The notes below the pieces were generated by a model. That model saw only the letters and a program-made list of their open reading frames with translations. It had not been told where the DNA came from and ran no database searches. From NCBI GenBank assembly GCA_943737045.1, contig CALSFV010000260.1, positions 62,001-126,000 on the forward strand: DNA of 64,000 bases, in the 5' to 3' direction. This DNA comes from Parapristionchus giblindavisi. Lineage: Eukaryota > Nematoda > Chromadorea > Rhabditida > Diplogasteridae. Position 1 is the stretch's first letter; each line of letters starts with the position of its first letter. The translations under genes and the position numbers were made by a program. Shown here piece after piece: positions 1 through 13,300 of the stretch.

Positions 1-1
1 T

Positions 2-172
2 GGGGAGCTCGCAAAGTCTCGGATGTTTGGAAGATCCTGCGATGTAGCCAGGGAAGTTGAGGATGTGAAGGGAGAGGAGCGGAGCGAGTCGGAGGAATCA
101 GACTACAAAGATCAGAGATCAGACTACAAATACCAAAGACCAGTCCTTCAGATAATAAAGATCAAAGAATAG
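2..172 (+). CDS. possible 3' end of a plus-strand gene, cut by the window edge
   Basis: An open frame runs in from the left edge for 56 codons to a TAG at 170-172. The readable part is charged and acidic (EDVKGEERSESEES), like a disordered C-terminus. From about 110 the DNA turns into the GATCAGA/CTACAAA repeats typical of introns here, so the true exon may end near 110 and the rest be intron. An AATAAA at 266-271 lies about 95 nt beyond the TAG, which fits a 3' UTR. No family is recognised. It could equally be chance. Confidence 0.25.
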   Translation, partial: GELAKSRMFGRSCDVAREVEDVKGEERSESEESDYKDQRSDYKYQRPVLQIIKIKE

Positions 173-265
173 ACAATAATAGATCGAGCTACGAAGATAG
201 GGCCGTAAAACTTATTTTGTTTTATTTATTTATATATTTTTTTCGTATTATTGCGTCGTATTGCT

Positions 266-271
266 AATAAA
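266..271 (+). promoter_or_regulatory. candidate poly(A) signal AATAAA
   Basis: A canonical AATAAA lies in AT-rich sequence about 95 nt after the stop of the partial plus-strand frame at the window start. It would end that gene if the gene is real. Confidence 0.25.
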
Positions 272-590
272 GTAGAACACTTTAGTCATCGTTCAACATT
301 ATTTTCGATTTATGTCCTATGTAACCCCTCGAATCTCTGGAGAACTAATATTATATCATGCTCTTTTCCTCTTTAAATTAGCACATGTCTCGTTGCGCCT
401 AGATAAATTAAATGAAAGAGTTGCTTTAACAATTAAAATTACTACAGCTGCAATACTGTCGGAATTGTAATTAGTATCAATCATATGAGTAGTTCTCGTG
501 AGTACATTCTTCTCCCTTTCCCTTTCTCTCCGTCTCACAATCTTTCCGGTTCTACCTCACTCTCTCACTGACTCGCCTAGCACGAAAAGC

Positions 591-700
591 TTAAAGGGAG
601 CGTTACTTCACTCAATGGTCTCTACATTGGGCACACTATTTCTCTTTTCTCTAACAACGAGAGAGCATTACGCGTCGAAGTGAGGTTACGCTCCCTTTAA
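591..700. mobile_element. TTAA-flanked palindromic MITE, subfamily A2
   Basis: Both ends read TTAAAGGGAGCG / CGCTCCCTTTAA and the 110-bp unit folds on itself. A second copy lies at 6144-6265. TTAA at both edges suggests a piggyBac-type target site. Confidence 0.6.
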
Positions 701-767
701 ATTATGTGAAAGTGTACTTCCTCCGCGCGAACAATGGTCAGTGTTTCTAACAATCACACTCCCATCC

Positions 768-840
768 CCAACCATAGCTCAGTTGGTAGAGCGGAGGACT
801 GTAGATCCTTAGGTCACTGGTTCGAATCCGGTTGGTTGGA
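768..840 (+). tRNA. tRNA-Tyr(GUA): tRNA-Tyr (anticodon GUA), without intron
   Basis: A full 73-nt cloverleaf can be drawn. The acceptor stem CCAACCA pairs perfectly with TGGTTGG, followed by discriminator A. The D arm is GCTC/GAGC. The anticodon stem GAGGA/TCCTT encloses loop CTGTAGA with GTA at positions 34-36. The T arm ACTGG/CCGGT encloses TTCGAAT. C1-G72, typical of eukaryotic tRNA-Tyr, is present. G37 and A38 are adjacent, so the intron usually found there in eukaryotic tRNA-Tyr genes is missing. T-rich sequence (GTTCCTTTTG) just downstream could end Pol III transcription. Confidence 0.93.
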
Positions 841-1270
841 GTTCCTTTTGCCACATTTTCAGATACTCACCGGTGTGAAGCGACGTACTCTCTCGTCGAT
901 GTAGACGGTATTCTCGTAAATTGCCTCCTGTTCGTTCTGAAATCTTGTCAAATTATCTCATAGAAACAAACATATATTATAAATATTTAATTTTTTATAA
1001 ATGGTAATGTAATTTGAGACTCCGCTCTCTGGCAGCACACTCTCGCGAACAAAAGAAGTGGGAGAATCTTGCAAGATCGTACAGTAAAATTGGGAAAGAT
1101 TGAGAAATCAAATAAATGCATACAGGTAGAGGAGGCAATGGCTTCTCGGGAGCCACCATCGATTCGAATCCCGACATATCGATGACCTGGTCGCGACGTT
1201 CGATCGTCATGATCTACAATATTGTATTTATTTATTTTATTTATTTATTTATTCCGTCAAATATATATGC
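841..1270. other. spacer with a half MITE, no gene seen
   Basis: AT-rich sequence. 1010-1050 matches one arm of the family-A palindromic MITE (CTCCGCTCTCTGGCAGC then CTCTCGCG) with no second arm. No frame with coding character was seen. Confidence 0.4.
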
Positions 1271-1877
1271 TCATAAGAGGCCGTTTGCGTAAGAGTCGGG
1301 CAAATCTGGAGGAGGCTTAGCACAGACCAAAAATTTCGATACCCTCAAAACGTGTGCATAGGGGTTATCGACCACGCTGATGAAGATGGGCATAGTCATT
1401 TTGGCCCCAGTGGTCCCGCAACGCCCGGGTGGGGTTACGGTAAAATCACCATTTTAAGCCGTTCTCGGTCCATGGTTGAGCTAGATGGATGAGCTCAAAA
1501 TACATCGTTGAAATCCTCTCATCACGCCGGTTCGAACGGTGGTACTCGTCAGGGGCGCAAACGTCTCCATCAAAAGTTGCACTATACGAGCTTTTTGTAA
1601 AAATTTCAAAACAAATGAAGTAGACAGCCGTCATTGCCATTGAATTCTATACCAGGCGCCCAATTTTCATAGATCTAGCTCAACCATGGACCGAGAACGG
1701 CTTAAAAAGGTGATTTTACCGTAATCCCACCCGGGCGTTTCGGGACCACTGGGGCCAAAATGACTATACCCATCTTCATCAGCGTGGTCGATAACCCCTA
1801 TGCACAAGTTTTGAGGGAATCTAAATTTTTGGTCTGTGCCAAGCCTTGTTCGACTCTTACGCAAACGGCCTCATAAG
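1271..1877. mobile_element. foldback element with about 210-bp inverted arms
   Basis: 1271-1485 reads as the reverse complement of 1667-1877 with few differences; both contain CACCCGGGCG and CCATGGACCGAGAACGG on the matching strand. A core of about 180 bp lies between the arms. The arms start GAGGCCGTTTGCG. No clear target-site duplication and no protein were found. Confidence 0.7.
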
Positions 1878-1930
1878 CACATTACTGGCTATAAAAAGCG
1901 GAAAAAATTGATTTAGTGTTTAATATTACA

Positions 1931-1936
1931 TTTATT
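1931..1936 (-). promoter_or_regulatory. candidate poly(A) signal of the minus-strand membrane-protein gene
   Basis: TTTATT on the plus strand is AATAAA on the minus strand, about 127 nt past the TAA at 2063-2065. It fits the 3' end of the gene read from the right. Confidence 0.4.
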
Positions 1937-2062
1937 ACTTTCACCAGATTTAGATGCACTGATATTAATTACTGAGAGGTTTCAGAATAGAAAAAATATA
2001 CAATAGTATCGATTTTCAGATTTTCCTAATAAGTGGAAATTATTGATTTAGTGTTTACTTGA

Positions 2063-5000
2063 TTATTTCCCTTGTGCGGTTTCTTTAGCTCCGTCTTCTT
2101 CGGGAACATCAGTGTGTGAAATTGGAGAAAATCCGGATTCAAATCTGAAAAAAATAAGATTTCAGATTATGGAAATGATGTGAATATTGAACTGAATACA
2201 TTTTCAACAACAGGAAGAAACAAAATGAATTACTCACTCTCGGGCTTCTTCCAGTCAGGAACAAAACTGTCAGATCGTTTCACCTGATGTTGATTGATTA
2301 GTTTAAAAATTTAATAAAGATGCCGGTGATATCTACTGATCTACTATAAAATGAAACCTCTATTATCGCCAGAATAAAGATATTTATTTATTTATTTGTA
2401 AATAGATATCTTTATTATATTTATAATAATGTATATTTAAATATCTTTATACAAGATATTTAAATATAATTTTTTTTCTGTTTTTTTGTAAAAAGGTTCA
2501 GTATGACGGTATAAAGGTACGATATGTCTAGCGCATTTTAATGATTAAAATCTCTAACGATTAAAATCGCTAGAGATAGCAACATGGATCTAGTCAAGTT
2601 TCTTAAGAAAAGAGAAAAGCTTGATAGAGAGATAATGACTCACCTTGGCTCTACCGCTCGATTCCCGATCGGAAGAGCCTCTCTCACTGCAATAATCAAT
2701 AAATAATCAATCAATCAATAATCAATCGATCATCGAGAGATTTCTTTAAACAAAGGTAACAGAATAGCCTCATGTAGATAAAGCACCAGTGTATTTCTAT
2801 ATCAAACGAAAGTACATAAAGTATGTACATGAGGGCATATATTAAAGTGACTCGAGCTAATTTGAATCTCTACGCTCTGACCACAATCTCTCGCTTTCTT
2901 TGGTTGCGAGAGAGCATTGCCAGTGCGCAGAGTAAAATTAGCACGGGTGTTCCTTTACTACGAAACGTTTGGTATTTATTCTTTCGTTTATGTACTTCCT
3001 TTAAAAAACAACACAATCGATAATTGATCAAATGAATAAAGTCAGTTCACGATAGACCGAAACGGTGCACCTACCGTAGTATGACAAAAGCGAGTAATCC
3101 GAGAGCAACAACAGCCATGGCCATTGAGAAAACGGCGAGCATCATGTTGAAGCTCGCCAGAGAATACATGGCTGCAACCAAATTACGAATTTGAATTTGA
3201 ATTTGGCGCCAAATTTTCAAAAGTGAAAAAATTACTGCACATTGCACGTGACTTTTTTTTAATATTGATCAACGAAAAAAAGATATTACGATAAAAGTAC
3301 TATGAAAAATCAAAAACTGTTTCTGGAATGTGAAAATTTGCATAATATGGGGTAGGTAATGTACAGTAATGGTATAATCTATAGATAGCAGTTGATATCA
3401 AAAGAATGGAAAGTGAAAGAATGATGTATGAAGAGAAAAGAAAGGATGGATAAGAGGAGATATGGGACAAGAAAAGGAAAGATGAAATTGGAATGATTGA
3501 CTATGACTACTCACATGTGTTGATTAGAGAGATGGGGAGAAGGAGGGGGATAAAGGGAGAGGGAGAGAGAAGGATAAGGAGAGGGAGAGGGATGGGAGAA
3601 AGGGAAAGCAAGAAGAGGTATGATAAGAATCACTGTGGGTTATAAACTATTCTCATGATATATATATATATATATTAAACTTGCTAAAGGTAGAGCATTT
3701 TAATGCATTTTATTAAAATATATGACAAGATAGATAATTTTTGCGCGAGGTACACCAATGCAAAATTGATTCTGATCAGACTTGAGGTGGAAGGATGAAT
3801 TTGTGATTAAGATTGAAACGGGCTTTATGAACATAACAAGGATCAGTGGATCACATCCTGTGACCCACCGCATAGTTGATTGAAAACAATGCAACTCTAA
3901 TGCTCCTATGTTCAAACGTTAGAAAAATAAGGGTAAAGGGGAAAAGTCTAAAAGAGCGTGAAACATGGAGAGTTTTTTTCGACTTTTTCTTGACTTGGAT
4001 CCATGCTTCAAATAGGGCATTTTCTTTGAAATGCGAAGAAAATTGGAAAATGAGCACCAGAAAGTATGATAACTCAGGGAGGTGTAGTGAGGTATGACGA
4101 CTACAAAGGTACAAGAAATATGAAAATTTTGAAATGGATTTTGACCCCGCGCATAGCGTACCATCAAATCACGAATAATATTCACCATATTTTTTAAACA
4201 TTTAATTATGAATCTTAAAATAACATCCGAGGTCAGATAAATTTATTATTATTATTACCTTGCAAAGAGTTCACTCACAAATTAGTCGAGAGAATAGGAT
4301 CGAAGGGGAAAGGAGGTCACAATCATGATTATCATGATAGTATTACCAGTATTTCAAGCTACTTTCTCTCCCTCTCCCTCTCCCTCTCCTTCTCCCTCTC
4401 CCTCTCTCTCTCCCTCTCTCTCTCCTTCTCCCTCTCCCTCTCTCTCTCTCCCCTCTCCCTCTCTCCTCTCCCTAACTCTCTCCCTCTCGACTCGGAACGT
4501 TGAACAATGGGGGTACCATCGATGGGTGGACAAGGAATGTAGAACGGTCGATGGACCCTACGTTGATGAACCTACTCAATTACACATATTAATAATAATA
4601 ATAATAAGAATACTTTATCCTGTCAGTTCGGGGGGGGGGGGGGGCGTAGCAAAACAGGAGAAATATTCATTCATTAATTACAGATAAATTCTAGCAAATC
4701 AGGCATGACTGATTTCAGGTTTGACGATTTACAACATTTGTTGTGCATGCAAGGTCATCAGACCTATTCATAGGAGCCTGTCCTCACAAAACCGACACAA
4801 TTCTGTGTTTTTTCTTAATGTACAGGATCAAGGCGTTATAACGCTAGAAATCATAATATGTTTCACTGCATTGATAAAACTGTTCGAGCATTCTGAGAGG
4901 ATGTTAGCATATAGATTCTTCCTTCATTCTCGAGAATAATTATAATAAATAAAAGCAATAATAATAAATATCCAGCAGCTGCTTTTCTGAGTCAAAAAGA

Positions 5001-7080
5001 GGACACAAACGGGGGGTAAATCATAACCATAATCGACACAGAGGGAATGAATGAATGAATGACAAGTTTTATGTACAAAAGCGAGAGGAATAGGGACACT
5101 TCATACAATAAATATCGTTCCCTCCTCTCTCCCTCTCCTCCCTCTCTCCCTCTCCTTCTCCCTCTCCCTCTCCATCTATGGTTTGAGCAAGTATAATATA
5201 TACCACAAAAAGAGTTCGTGATCGAACGGGATCGGAGTATCGAGTGGAACAATAAAATGTATATGGCAGGGAAAACGGACTCATTTAAGCACGTTGATTG
5301 ACGATTTTGAGCTATTCTTGATGCCTTTAATCAGAACCGGGAAATAGAGCTCGATACGGACGGCTACCTCCGATATTGGTCATTTAAGGGTAGACTACGG
5401 TCTAGGTCTAGGATTGAAAAATGCAAGATACTCGAAATTTTCTGTTATCCGTGCACGTTCAAGATATATGAAGGTGCAAAAGTGTTTCAATTTTGCACGC
5501 TATTTATCTGTGCCGAAATTAGAATTGTTGGTGAGATCACGCGGTATGTCCGGAAAATATAAATATTGAAAATCCCAAAGAGTTATAGTTATGCAGATCC
5601 ACGAATGTTAAAGATGGAGACCCTCGAGTTTTTTCGTAACAAGACTGTTGGAGTATAATGGTGGAGATTTATTACACGAACCGTACGACATATTTCATAT
5701 TGCGTGACGAGATGTTTGAAGCTTGTTATGCGCATTGAAAGTACAACTTTTCAGGCAAGTAGAGAGTGCCTATCCGACTTGCATACTTGACCCTCTCACT
5801 TTCCCATTGTCACTTACGCTAATTTCCATACAATATTAAAATTTTATCCCATGTTAATCGTTGCGGGAGTCAGTCATGCCAACTCAAGGGTCTCCTTCTT
5901 TAATGCAAACCTCTATTGTCAACCATAAGAGAGCGACGTTAAATATATTCGCTCGACCTTTAAAAAACACATCCCGTGCTAATTTTACTCCCTCTCTGGA
6001 ACGCGCTCTCGCAGGCAGAAAGCGAGAGAGCACTGTCAGAGCTCGAGCTCGTAGCTCGGGGAGAACCCCTTGTCTAGCACATTATCTCCTTATCTGATCT
6101 TCTCTTAATATGCCTGTGCAGGGTGTGCAAGGGACCATTCAAATTAATGGGAGCGTTTCCTCTCTCGATAGCCTCTTCGTTGCGCACACTATTTCTCTTT
6201 TCTATAACAACGAGAGAGCATTGCGCGTCGAAGAGGCCATTGAGAGAGGTTACGCTCCTTTTTAATGTAGAAGTGAATGGGATAAGAAGAGTAGAGGAGA
6301 GAATAAGTAGAACAAAAAGGAGATTGTGTTTAATTGATGAGGAACACGGTTGAGAACTCTTGTATGGTGAGATGAAGGTCGAGATAGAGTGTTTGGGGAT
6401 AGAATAGATAGAGACGAAGTAGTGAGTGGATTTTTGGGTGGATTCCTTCCTAACAAAGCGAAGCCAAGCGCGAGAATTGGAATGCCATGCACACCAAAGC
6501 CCTCACGAATACGAACTCTTGATGAATGTTTCGGAAATGAAATGAAAAAATAAGTGAGTATTCAGTCATTTTATAGTTATGTACCAGTTCAAAAAGTGAT
6601 CTTTAAAAAATTCAATTATACTGACAATGTAAAGACAACGATTTTATTGCCAACACGCAATATCTGCAGAAGCCCAGATTGCCAAAAACTTGATAACTAA
6701 TCATCGATTAATTATGCATCTCTTAATTATCGATTAGATGATCCCATTCAAATATGCAATCATGAATGGGTGAATAGGCGGTTATGGCGCCGCCAACTTC
6801 AGGCTCCCCGACCAATCGGGGCTTCAGCAGTAGTGCCCTCGAGCCTATTAAACTGGAAACAACAAACTATCGAGAATTGCAGAGCATATCGGTATCGGTT
6901 AGTCGGAGTGAGTGAGGATACTATGAAAACTACATGACTAGAGGATAGAAAAGAGTGAATGGAGAGGAAAATGAGAGTGATTAGTACGGGAGATATCCGG
7001 GTGACAGAGGAGAAGTCAAGAAGGAGGATAAGCTGCGGATGAGAGGAGAGGGGAGAGAGGAGAGAGAGAGAGAGAAGGAG

Positions 7081-7115
<35 letters not shown>

Positions 7116-7156
7116 AGAGAGGAGAGATAGAGAGAGAGAGAGGGGAAGAGAGAGAG

Positions 7157-7190
<34 letters not shown>

Positions 7191-7231
7191 GAGAGAGGAG
7201 AGAGAGAGAGAGAGAGAGATAGGAGGAGGAG

Positions 7232-7319
<88 letters not shown>

Positions 7320-10300
7320 TGAATGATAAAAAAGGTGAAAGCGGAGGTTCAAGAATGCATGAAAGCTGAAGTCAATTGGAAAGTGTTCAAAGAATAGATG
7401 GGAGAGAGGGAGAGGTCGGGATGAAAAGGAGAGGGAGAGGGAAAAGGAGAGGGAGATACTAAAAAGAAGAGGGAGAGGGAAAAGGAGATGGAGGCAGAAA
7501 AGGAGATGTAGAGATGAAAAAGGAGAGGGAGAGAGTAAAAAGGAGAGGGAGACAGAAAAGGAGAGAGGGAGAGTGAAAAGGAGAGGTAGAGATCAAGAGG
7601 TAGAGAGCGGATGCGGAGAAGCAGTAGCACCCCCGACTCTGTACATGAATCGCGGAGAGAAGGGATGATCGCTCTCGGGGGACTAGATTGCCCCTGTGTA
7701 TTAAATGATAGAGAGGGAGAGAGGGAGAGGGAGAGGGAGAGGGAGACGGAGAGGGAGAGGGAGAGGGAGAGGGAGAGAGAAATGGAGAGGAGACAGAGGG
7801 AGACGAAAACGGAAATGGAGTAAAAGCAGCCAATAGTACAATAATTTACGGTGCAGCTGACTTACAATATTTACTAGTAGTGCAGTTTACTAGTAGAGCG
7901 GCGAGAAATAGTAGCTCGCAATATTCCTTCAATAATACAGTACAGCCCGGTCGAGTTTTGCACGCATTTACGCTCATCATTTATTTCCGCTACGTCATTG
8001 CTTTTAGAAACTGTTTTTTTTGAAGCAGAACCCGAGCTAATTTAACTCTCCGCTCTGGCAGCGCTCTCTCGCAAACAAGGAAAGCGAGAGGGCGCTCTCA
8101 GAGCTCCAAATTAATTCGGGTGTTCATTTAAATTGTTTGAAGCTGAATACAAAATATGTATAAGTAATATGGCAGAAGAATTGAAAGAAAAAGGAAAGAC
8201 AGCGTTAGATAAGTCGGATAGTAACTCTCGGCTACTACCTGCATACTATTGTGCAGAGGAGACTTGTTTCTTTTGTATTCTATTTCGTTCGAGTGGGAGA
8301 TAGAGACGAATCTATTGTATAGTGAGCCATCATCGAAACTTATATGAAGAGGGAACAGTGGAATAGCGATTACGGTCTAGCCAAAAGTGTCTAGTCACGA
8401 ATTTTTATTATTTGTTAAAAATTTTTATCAATGTGCGTGTGCACGAAACGAAACACACAAATATGACGAGTCAGAATAATTGCAATTTAAATAAACTATC
8501 AGGAAATTTGAAACAGTTTGTACACTACATTAATAGAGTAACTGAAATTTACAGTGCCTGTTTTTTATTGTTTTAACGCTGTGATTTACAATGTTCGGAG
8601 CATTAGTTGTGGGCAAAAACAACACGGGGATAAAGCCGCTACTAAATCATTGATTACCTTGACCTTGGAGCGGAATATAAGCGACAAAACACGTATTAAA
8701 GGGATATGAACTAAAATATCTCTATAATATCGTGTAAAGAGACTCCCCGAGCTACTTCGAGACTCTCCGCTCTGACCGCCCTATCTCGCTTGCTTTTTCT
8801 GCGAGACAGTTTTGCCAGGGCGGAGAGTGGAATTAGCATCAGCAATAATAAGATTGAATCAATAGTTCTATATGGCTCTCTTGGGGGGGGTGGTAGTTGA
8901 GAGTGGGTGAAGAGGGTGAAGAAATGAAGTGCAAAAGGATGCTGAGGAAGAAAATATTATAAACTAAACTTATTGAAAAATCGCAACTCTCGCAATATGG
9001 TCTTTTATCCGTTAAAGGCACACCCCAAGCTTATTTTACTCTCCGCATTGGCAATACTCTCTCGTAGACAAAGAGAGCGAGAGAGTGTGGCCAGAGCGGA
9101 GAGTTTCAAATTAGCTTGGGGTGTCGCTTTACAGATGCAGGGTGATATGAATAAGGACTAATGATAATAGACAATAATAATAACAAGAATAATAGAAAAG
9201 TGGAATAACAGAGGATGACAGACAATTGACCGTTTTGGCTCTCAACTTGGCATGAATCTGATAAAGATTTGGTCTGACTATGCTAGAAAATGAAATGGAA
9301 AGTCTTTATCCCCTCAACCTTCCCTGCAATCATTCACTTAATCTCGCAAGAATTTGCAAGGCCATTGGCTAAGAGGTCTCGAGCAACTATAATGAGCTAT
9401 AGATCATATTAAGTAATTAACGAAATTCATTTATCCAAATCCTACAAAGAACACATATGCTAAGTTGTTTAAAGACACGTCGATCGAATTTTACTCTACT
9501 CTCTGGCAACACTCTCTCGTAGACGACGAAAATGAGAGAATGTGGCTGGAGCGGAGAGAGCAAAATTAACTCGGGATGTGTCTTTAAACCTCATTGTCGC
9601 TTTCTATGTACTTTATTGAGGGTATCCCCATTCGGAGATAGCATCAAAATAGAGCGCGAAGTGGTCCAAAATAAGCGAAAGATGTCTTTGATGTTTGTTA
9701 CTGATACTATATGGGAGTCCATGAGAGTTTGCAAAAGTGACGTCACAACCATAGGCGGATCCGTCCTCTTTGTCAGATTGGCATCCACTGATCTACTCCA
9801 ATCTCTTTCCCTTTATCTCTTCGATCCATGATTGCAGATATTGACCGTATAAAATACACTTGTTTATTTGGTACGAGAGTAGCCAACCACTGCCACAATG
9901 AATTTCTATGTTTAGAGAGAGCGCACCGGTGAGAGAGTATGTAGATCAGAGAGAGCGAGGAAGGAAAGGAGGAAAGAGTGGGGAGTTAATCGATAGTTCT
10001 TCCTCTGTTTAGCAGCAGTAGCAATGCAATTATGCAAGTACATTTTATACGGACAATACTATGTTAAGCTGTTAAATAGTGATCTAACAATAAAATTATA
10101 TTAAGTAATTTACTAAATTCATTAATCATCCCGCATTACGATGGGAGTGGACTGATCTACCCTTTATCTCCATGATCAAGATAATGATTGTGGATACTAT
10201 CTACATCGTCTAGGTCCATTATCGACTGGATAAACTAATGAAAGACTCCCATCTCCGCTCTCTCAAACCCGATTGCACTAATGGCTGTGTGGACTAAGTG

Positions 10301-13300
10301 TCTCAATAGATCAATTATCGATCGGAATAGCCTTGATCCAAGGACCCGGAACCGCTTAATAGATACAGTAAGATAACGGTTGACAATATATTGATACAGT
10401 AAGATAACGGTTGACAATAAAGTGTGATTGAGTTGTGATGGAATGTGAGACAACTATGAAGATGGGAATGATATACTGTCACAACTTTCACGATGTGTAG
10501 CATGTCACCGGGTGTAAATAACAACAAGGAAGCGCGAGAATTTACTAGGAATGTAACACAAATATGGCAAGCCAGTTTGCTTGCACTTCTTGAGAACGAT
10601 GTAGTTATCGAAGAAGATAGTCAACCTTTTGTCTGACAAACGTGACGTAATGTGGAGTCTTTGTCAAAATCAATTAATGTCACACCCTGATCTTATTTGA
10701 AGCTGTCTCAGCTCTGGCCACACTCTATCGCTTTCTATTGTCTCTAAGAGAGTATTGCCAGAGCGGAAAGTGTAATTAGCTTGGCTGTGCCTTGAATGCA
10801 GGGCTGTGCATTTTTCTTTTCGGTTTCGGTTGTTTCGTATTTTTCGGGTTTTCTCGAAAAACTTTTTCGACGAAACATTTTTCGATAAAAATTCAAAAAA
10901 ATCGAAAAATGTTTTTACATAAAAAGGCACAAAATTTCAAAAATTAAAGACATTTTAACAAAAAATTCAAATTTGGAGATAACAATTACGCTTTCACTTG
11001 AGTAAAAATGTATATTTTATCATGTAAGCAGCTTCAATTAAGAATCATGCAGTTGCAATTCTTAATTTTTTATTTTATCGATATTAAAATTTAGCGAATT
11101 GATGTTTTCGAAGGAGAAAACATTGTTTAAACTTTTTTCGAATTTTTCGGATTTTTCGAAAAAAAATTCGAAAATTTTCGTTTTTCGAATTTTTTTCGAA
11201 ATATGTTTTTCGCACAGCCCTGCTTGAATGTACGAATGTGACGTTTGCCAAAATCATATCACTTGCCTTTAGAATCAATCGCTAAAACCCCATAATAGCA
11301 AACCATAGCAGTGAACATTACTTGGGAGGAACTTACGATCAGAGACAATAGAGCATTGTGGTGATAGACATGAGCTAAGATCGTAAGATATTCGCTGCCA
11401 CAGGCGAGCCACACTTACTACGCTTACTACACTTACTTACTTAGTTAGGCCACAGGCGAGCCACACTTACTACACTTACCACACTTACTTACTTAGTTAG
11501 GCCACAGCCAAGCCACAGGCGAGCCACACTTACTACACTTACCACACTTACTTACTTAGTTAGGCCACAGCCAAGCCACAGGCGAGCCACACTTACTACA
11601 CTTACTACACTTACTTACTTAGTTAGGCCACAGCCAAGCCACAGGCGAGCCACACTTACTACACTTACCACACTTACTTACTTAGTTAGGCCACAGCCAA
11701 GCCACAGGCGAGCCACACCTACTACACTTACCACACTTACTTACTTAGTTAGGCCACAGCCAAGCCACAGGCGAGCCACACTTACTACACTTACTACACT
11801 TACTTACTTAGTTAGGCCACAGCCAAGCCACAGGCGAGCCACACTTACTACACTTACTACACTTACTTACTTAGTTAGGCCACAGCCAAGCCACAGGCGA
11901 GCCACACTTACTACACTTACTTACTTAGTTAGGCCACAGCCAAGTCACAGGCGAGCCACACTTACTACACTTACTACACTTACTTACTTAGTTAGGCCAC
12001 AGCCAAGCCACAGGCGAGCCACACTTACTACACTTACTACACTTACTTACTTAGGCCACAGCCAAGCCACAGGCGAGCCACACTTACTACACTTACTACA
12101 CTTACTTACTTAGGCCACAGCCAAGCCACAGGCGAGCCACACTTACTACACTTACTACACTTACTTACTTAGTTAGGCCACAGCCAAGCCACAGGCGAGC
12201 CACACTTACTACACTTACTACACTTACTTACTTAGTTAGGCCACAGCCAAGCCACAGGCGAGCCACACTTACTACACTTACTACACTTACTTACTTAGTT
12301 AGGCCACAGCCAAGCCACAGGCGAGCCACACTTACTACACTTACTACACTTACTTACTTAGTTAGGCCACAGCCAAGCCACAGGCGAGCCACACTTACTA
12401 CACTTACTACACTTACTTACTTAGTTAGGCCACAGCCAAGCCACAGGCGAGCCACACTTACTACACTTACTACACTTACTTACTTAGTTAGGCCACAGCC
12501 AAGCCACAGGCGAGCCACACTTACTACACTTACTACACTTACTTACTTAGTTAGGCCACAGCCAAGCCACAGGCGAGCCACACTTACTACACTTACTTAC
12601 TTAGTTAGGCCACAGCCAAGCCACAGGCGAGCCACACTTACTACACTTACTACACTTACTTACTTAGTTAGGCCACAGCCAAGCCACAGGCGAGCCACAC
12701 TTACTACACTTACTACACTTACTTACTTAGTTAGGCCACAGCCAAGCCACAGGCGAGCCACACTTACTACACTTACTACACTTACTTACTTAGTTAGGCC
12801 ACAGCCAAGCCACACTTACTACACTTACTACACTTACTTACTTAGTTAGGCCACAGCCAAGCCACAGGCGAGCCACACTTACTACACTTACTTACTTAGT
12901 TAGGCCACAGCCAAGCCACAGGCGAGCCACACTTACTACACTTACTACACTTACTTACTTAGTTAGGCCACAGCCAAGCCACAGGCGAGCCACACTTACT
13001 ACACTTACTACACTTACTTACTTAGTTAGGCCACAGCCAAGCCACAGGCGAGCCACACTTACTACACTTACTACACTTACTTACTTAGTTAGGCCACAGC
13101 CAAGCCACACTTACTACACTTACTACACTTACTTACTTAGTTAGGCCACAGCCAAGCCACAGGCGAGCCACACTTACTACACTTACTTACTTAGTTAGGC
13201 CACAGCCAAGCCACAGGCGAGCCACACTTACTACACTTACTTACTTAGTTAGGCCACAGCCAAGCCACAGGCGAGCCACATGCACACACTACATACGAAT

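Noticed and set aside
6981..7833. Long Ser/Leu-rich and Arg/Glu-rich open frames on both strands
   Set aside because: They are translations of GA/CT dinucleotide repeats and have no domain, start context or splice signals.
11395..13280. CRISPR-like look of regularly repeated blocks
   Set aside because: There are no unique spacers: every part of the unit repeats, and the context is eukaryotic. It is a minisatellite.
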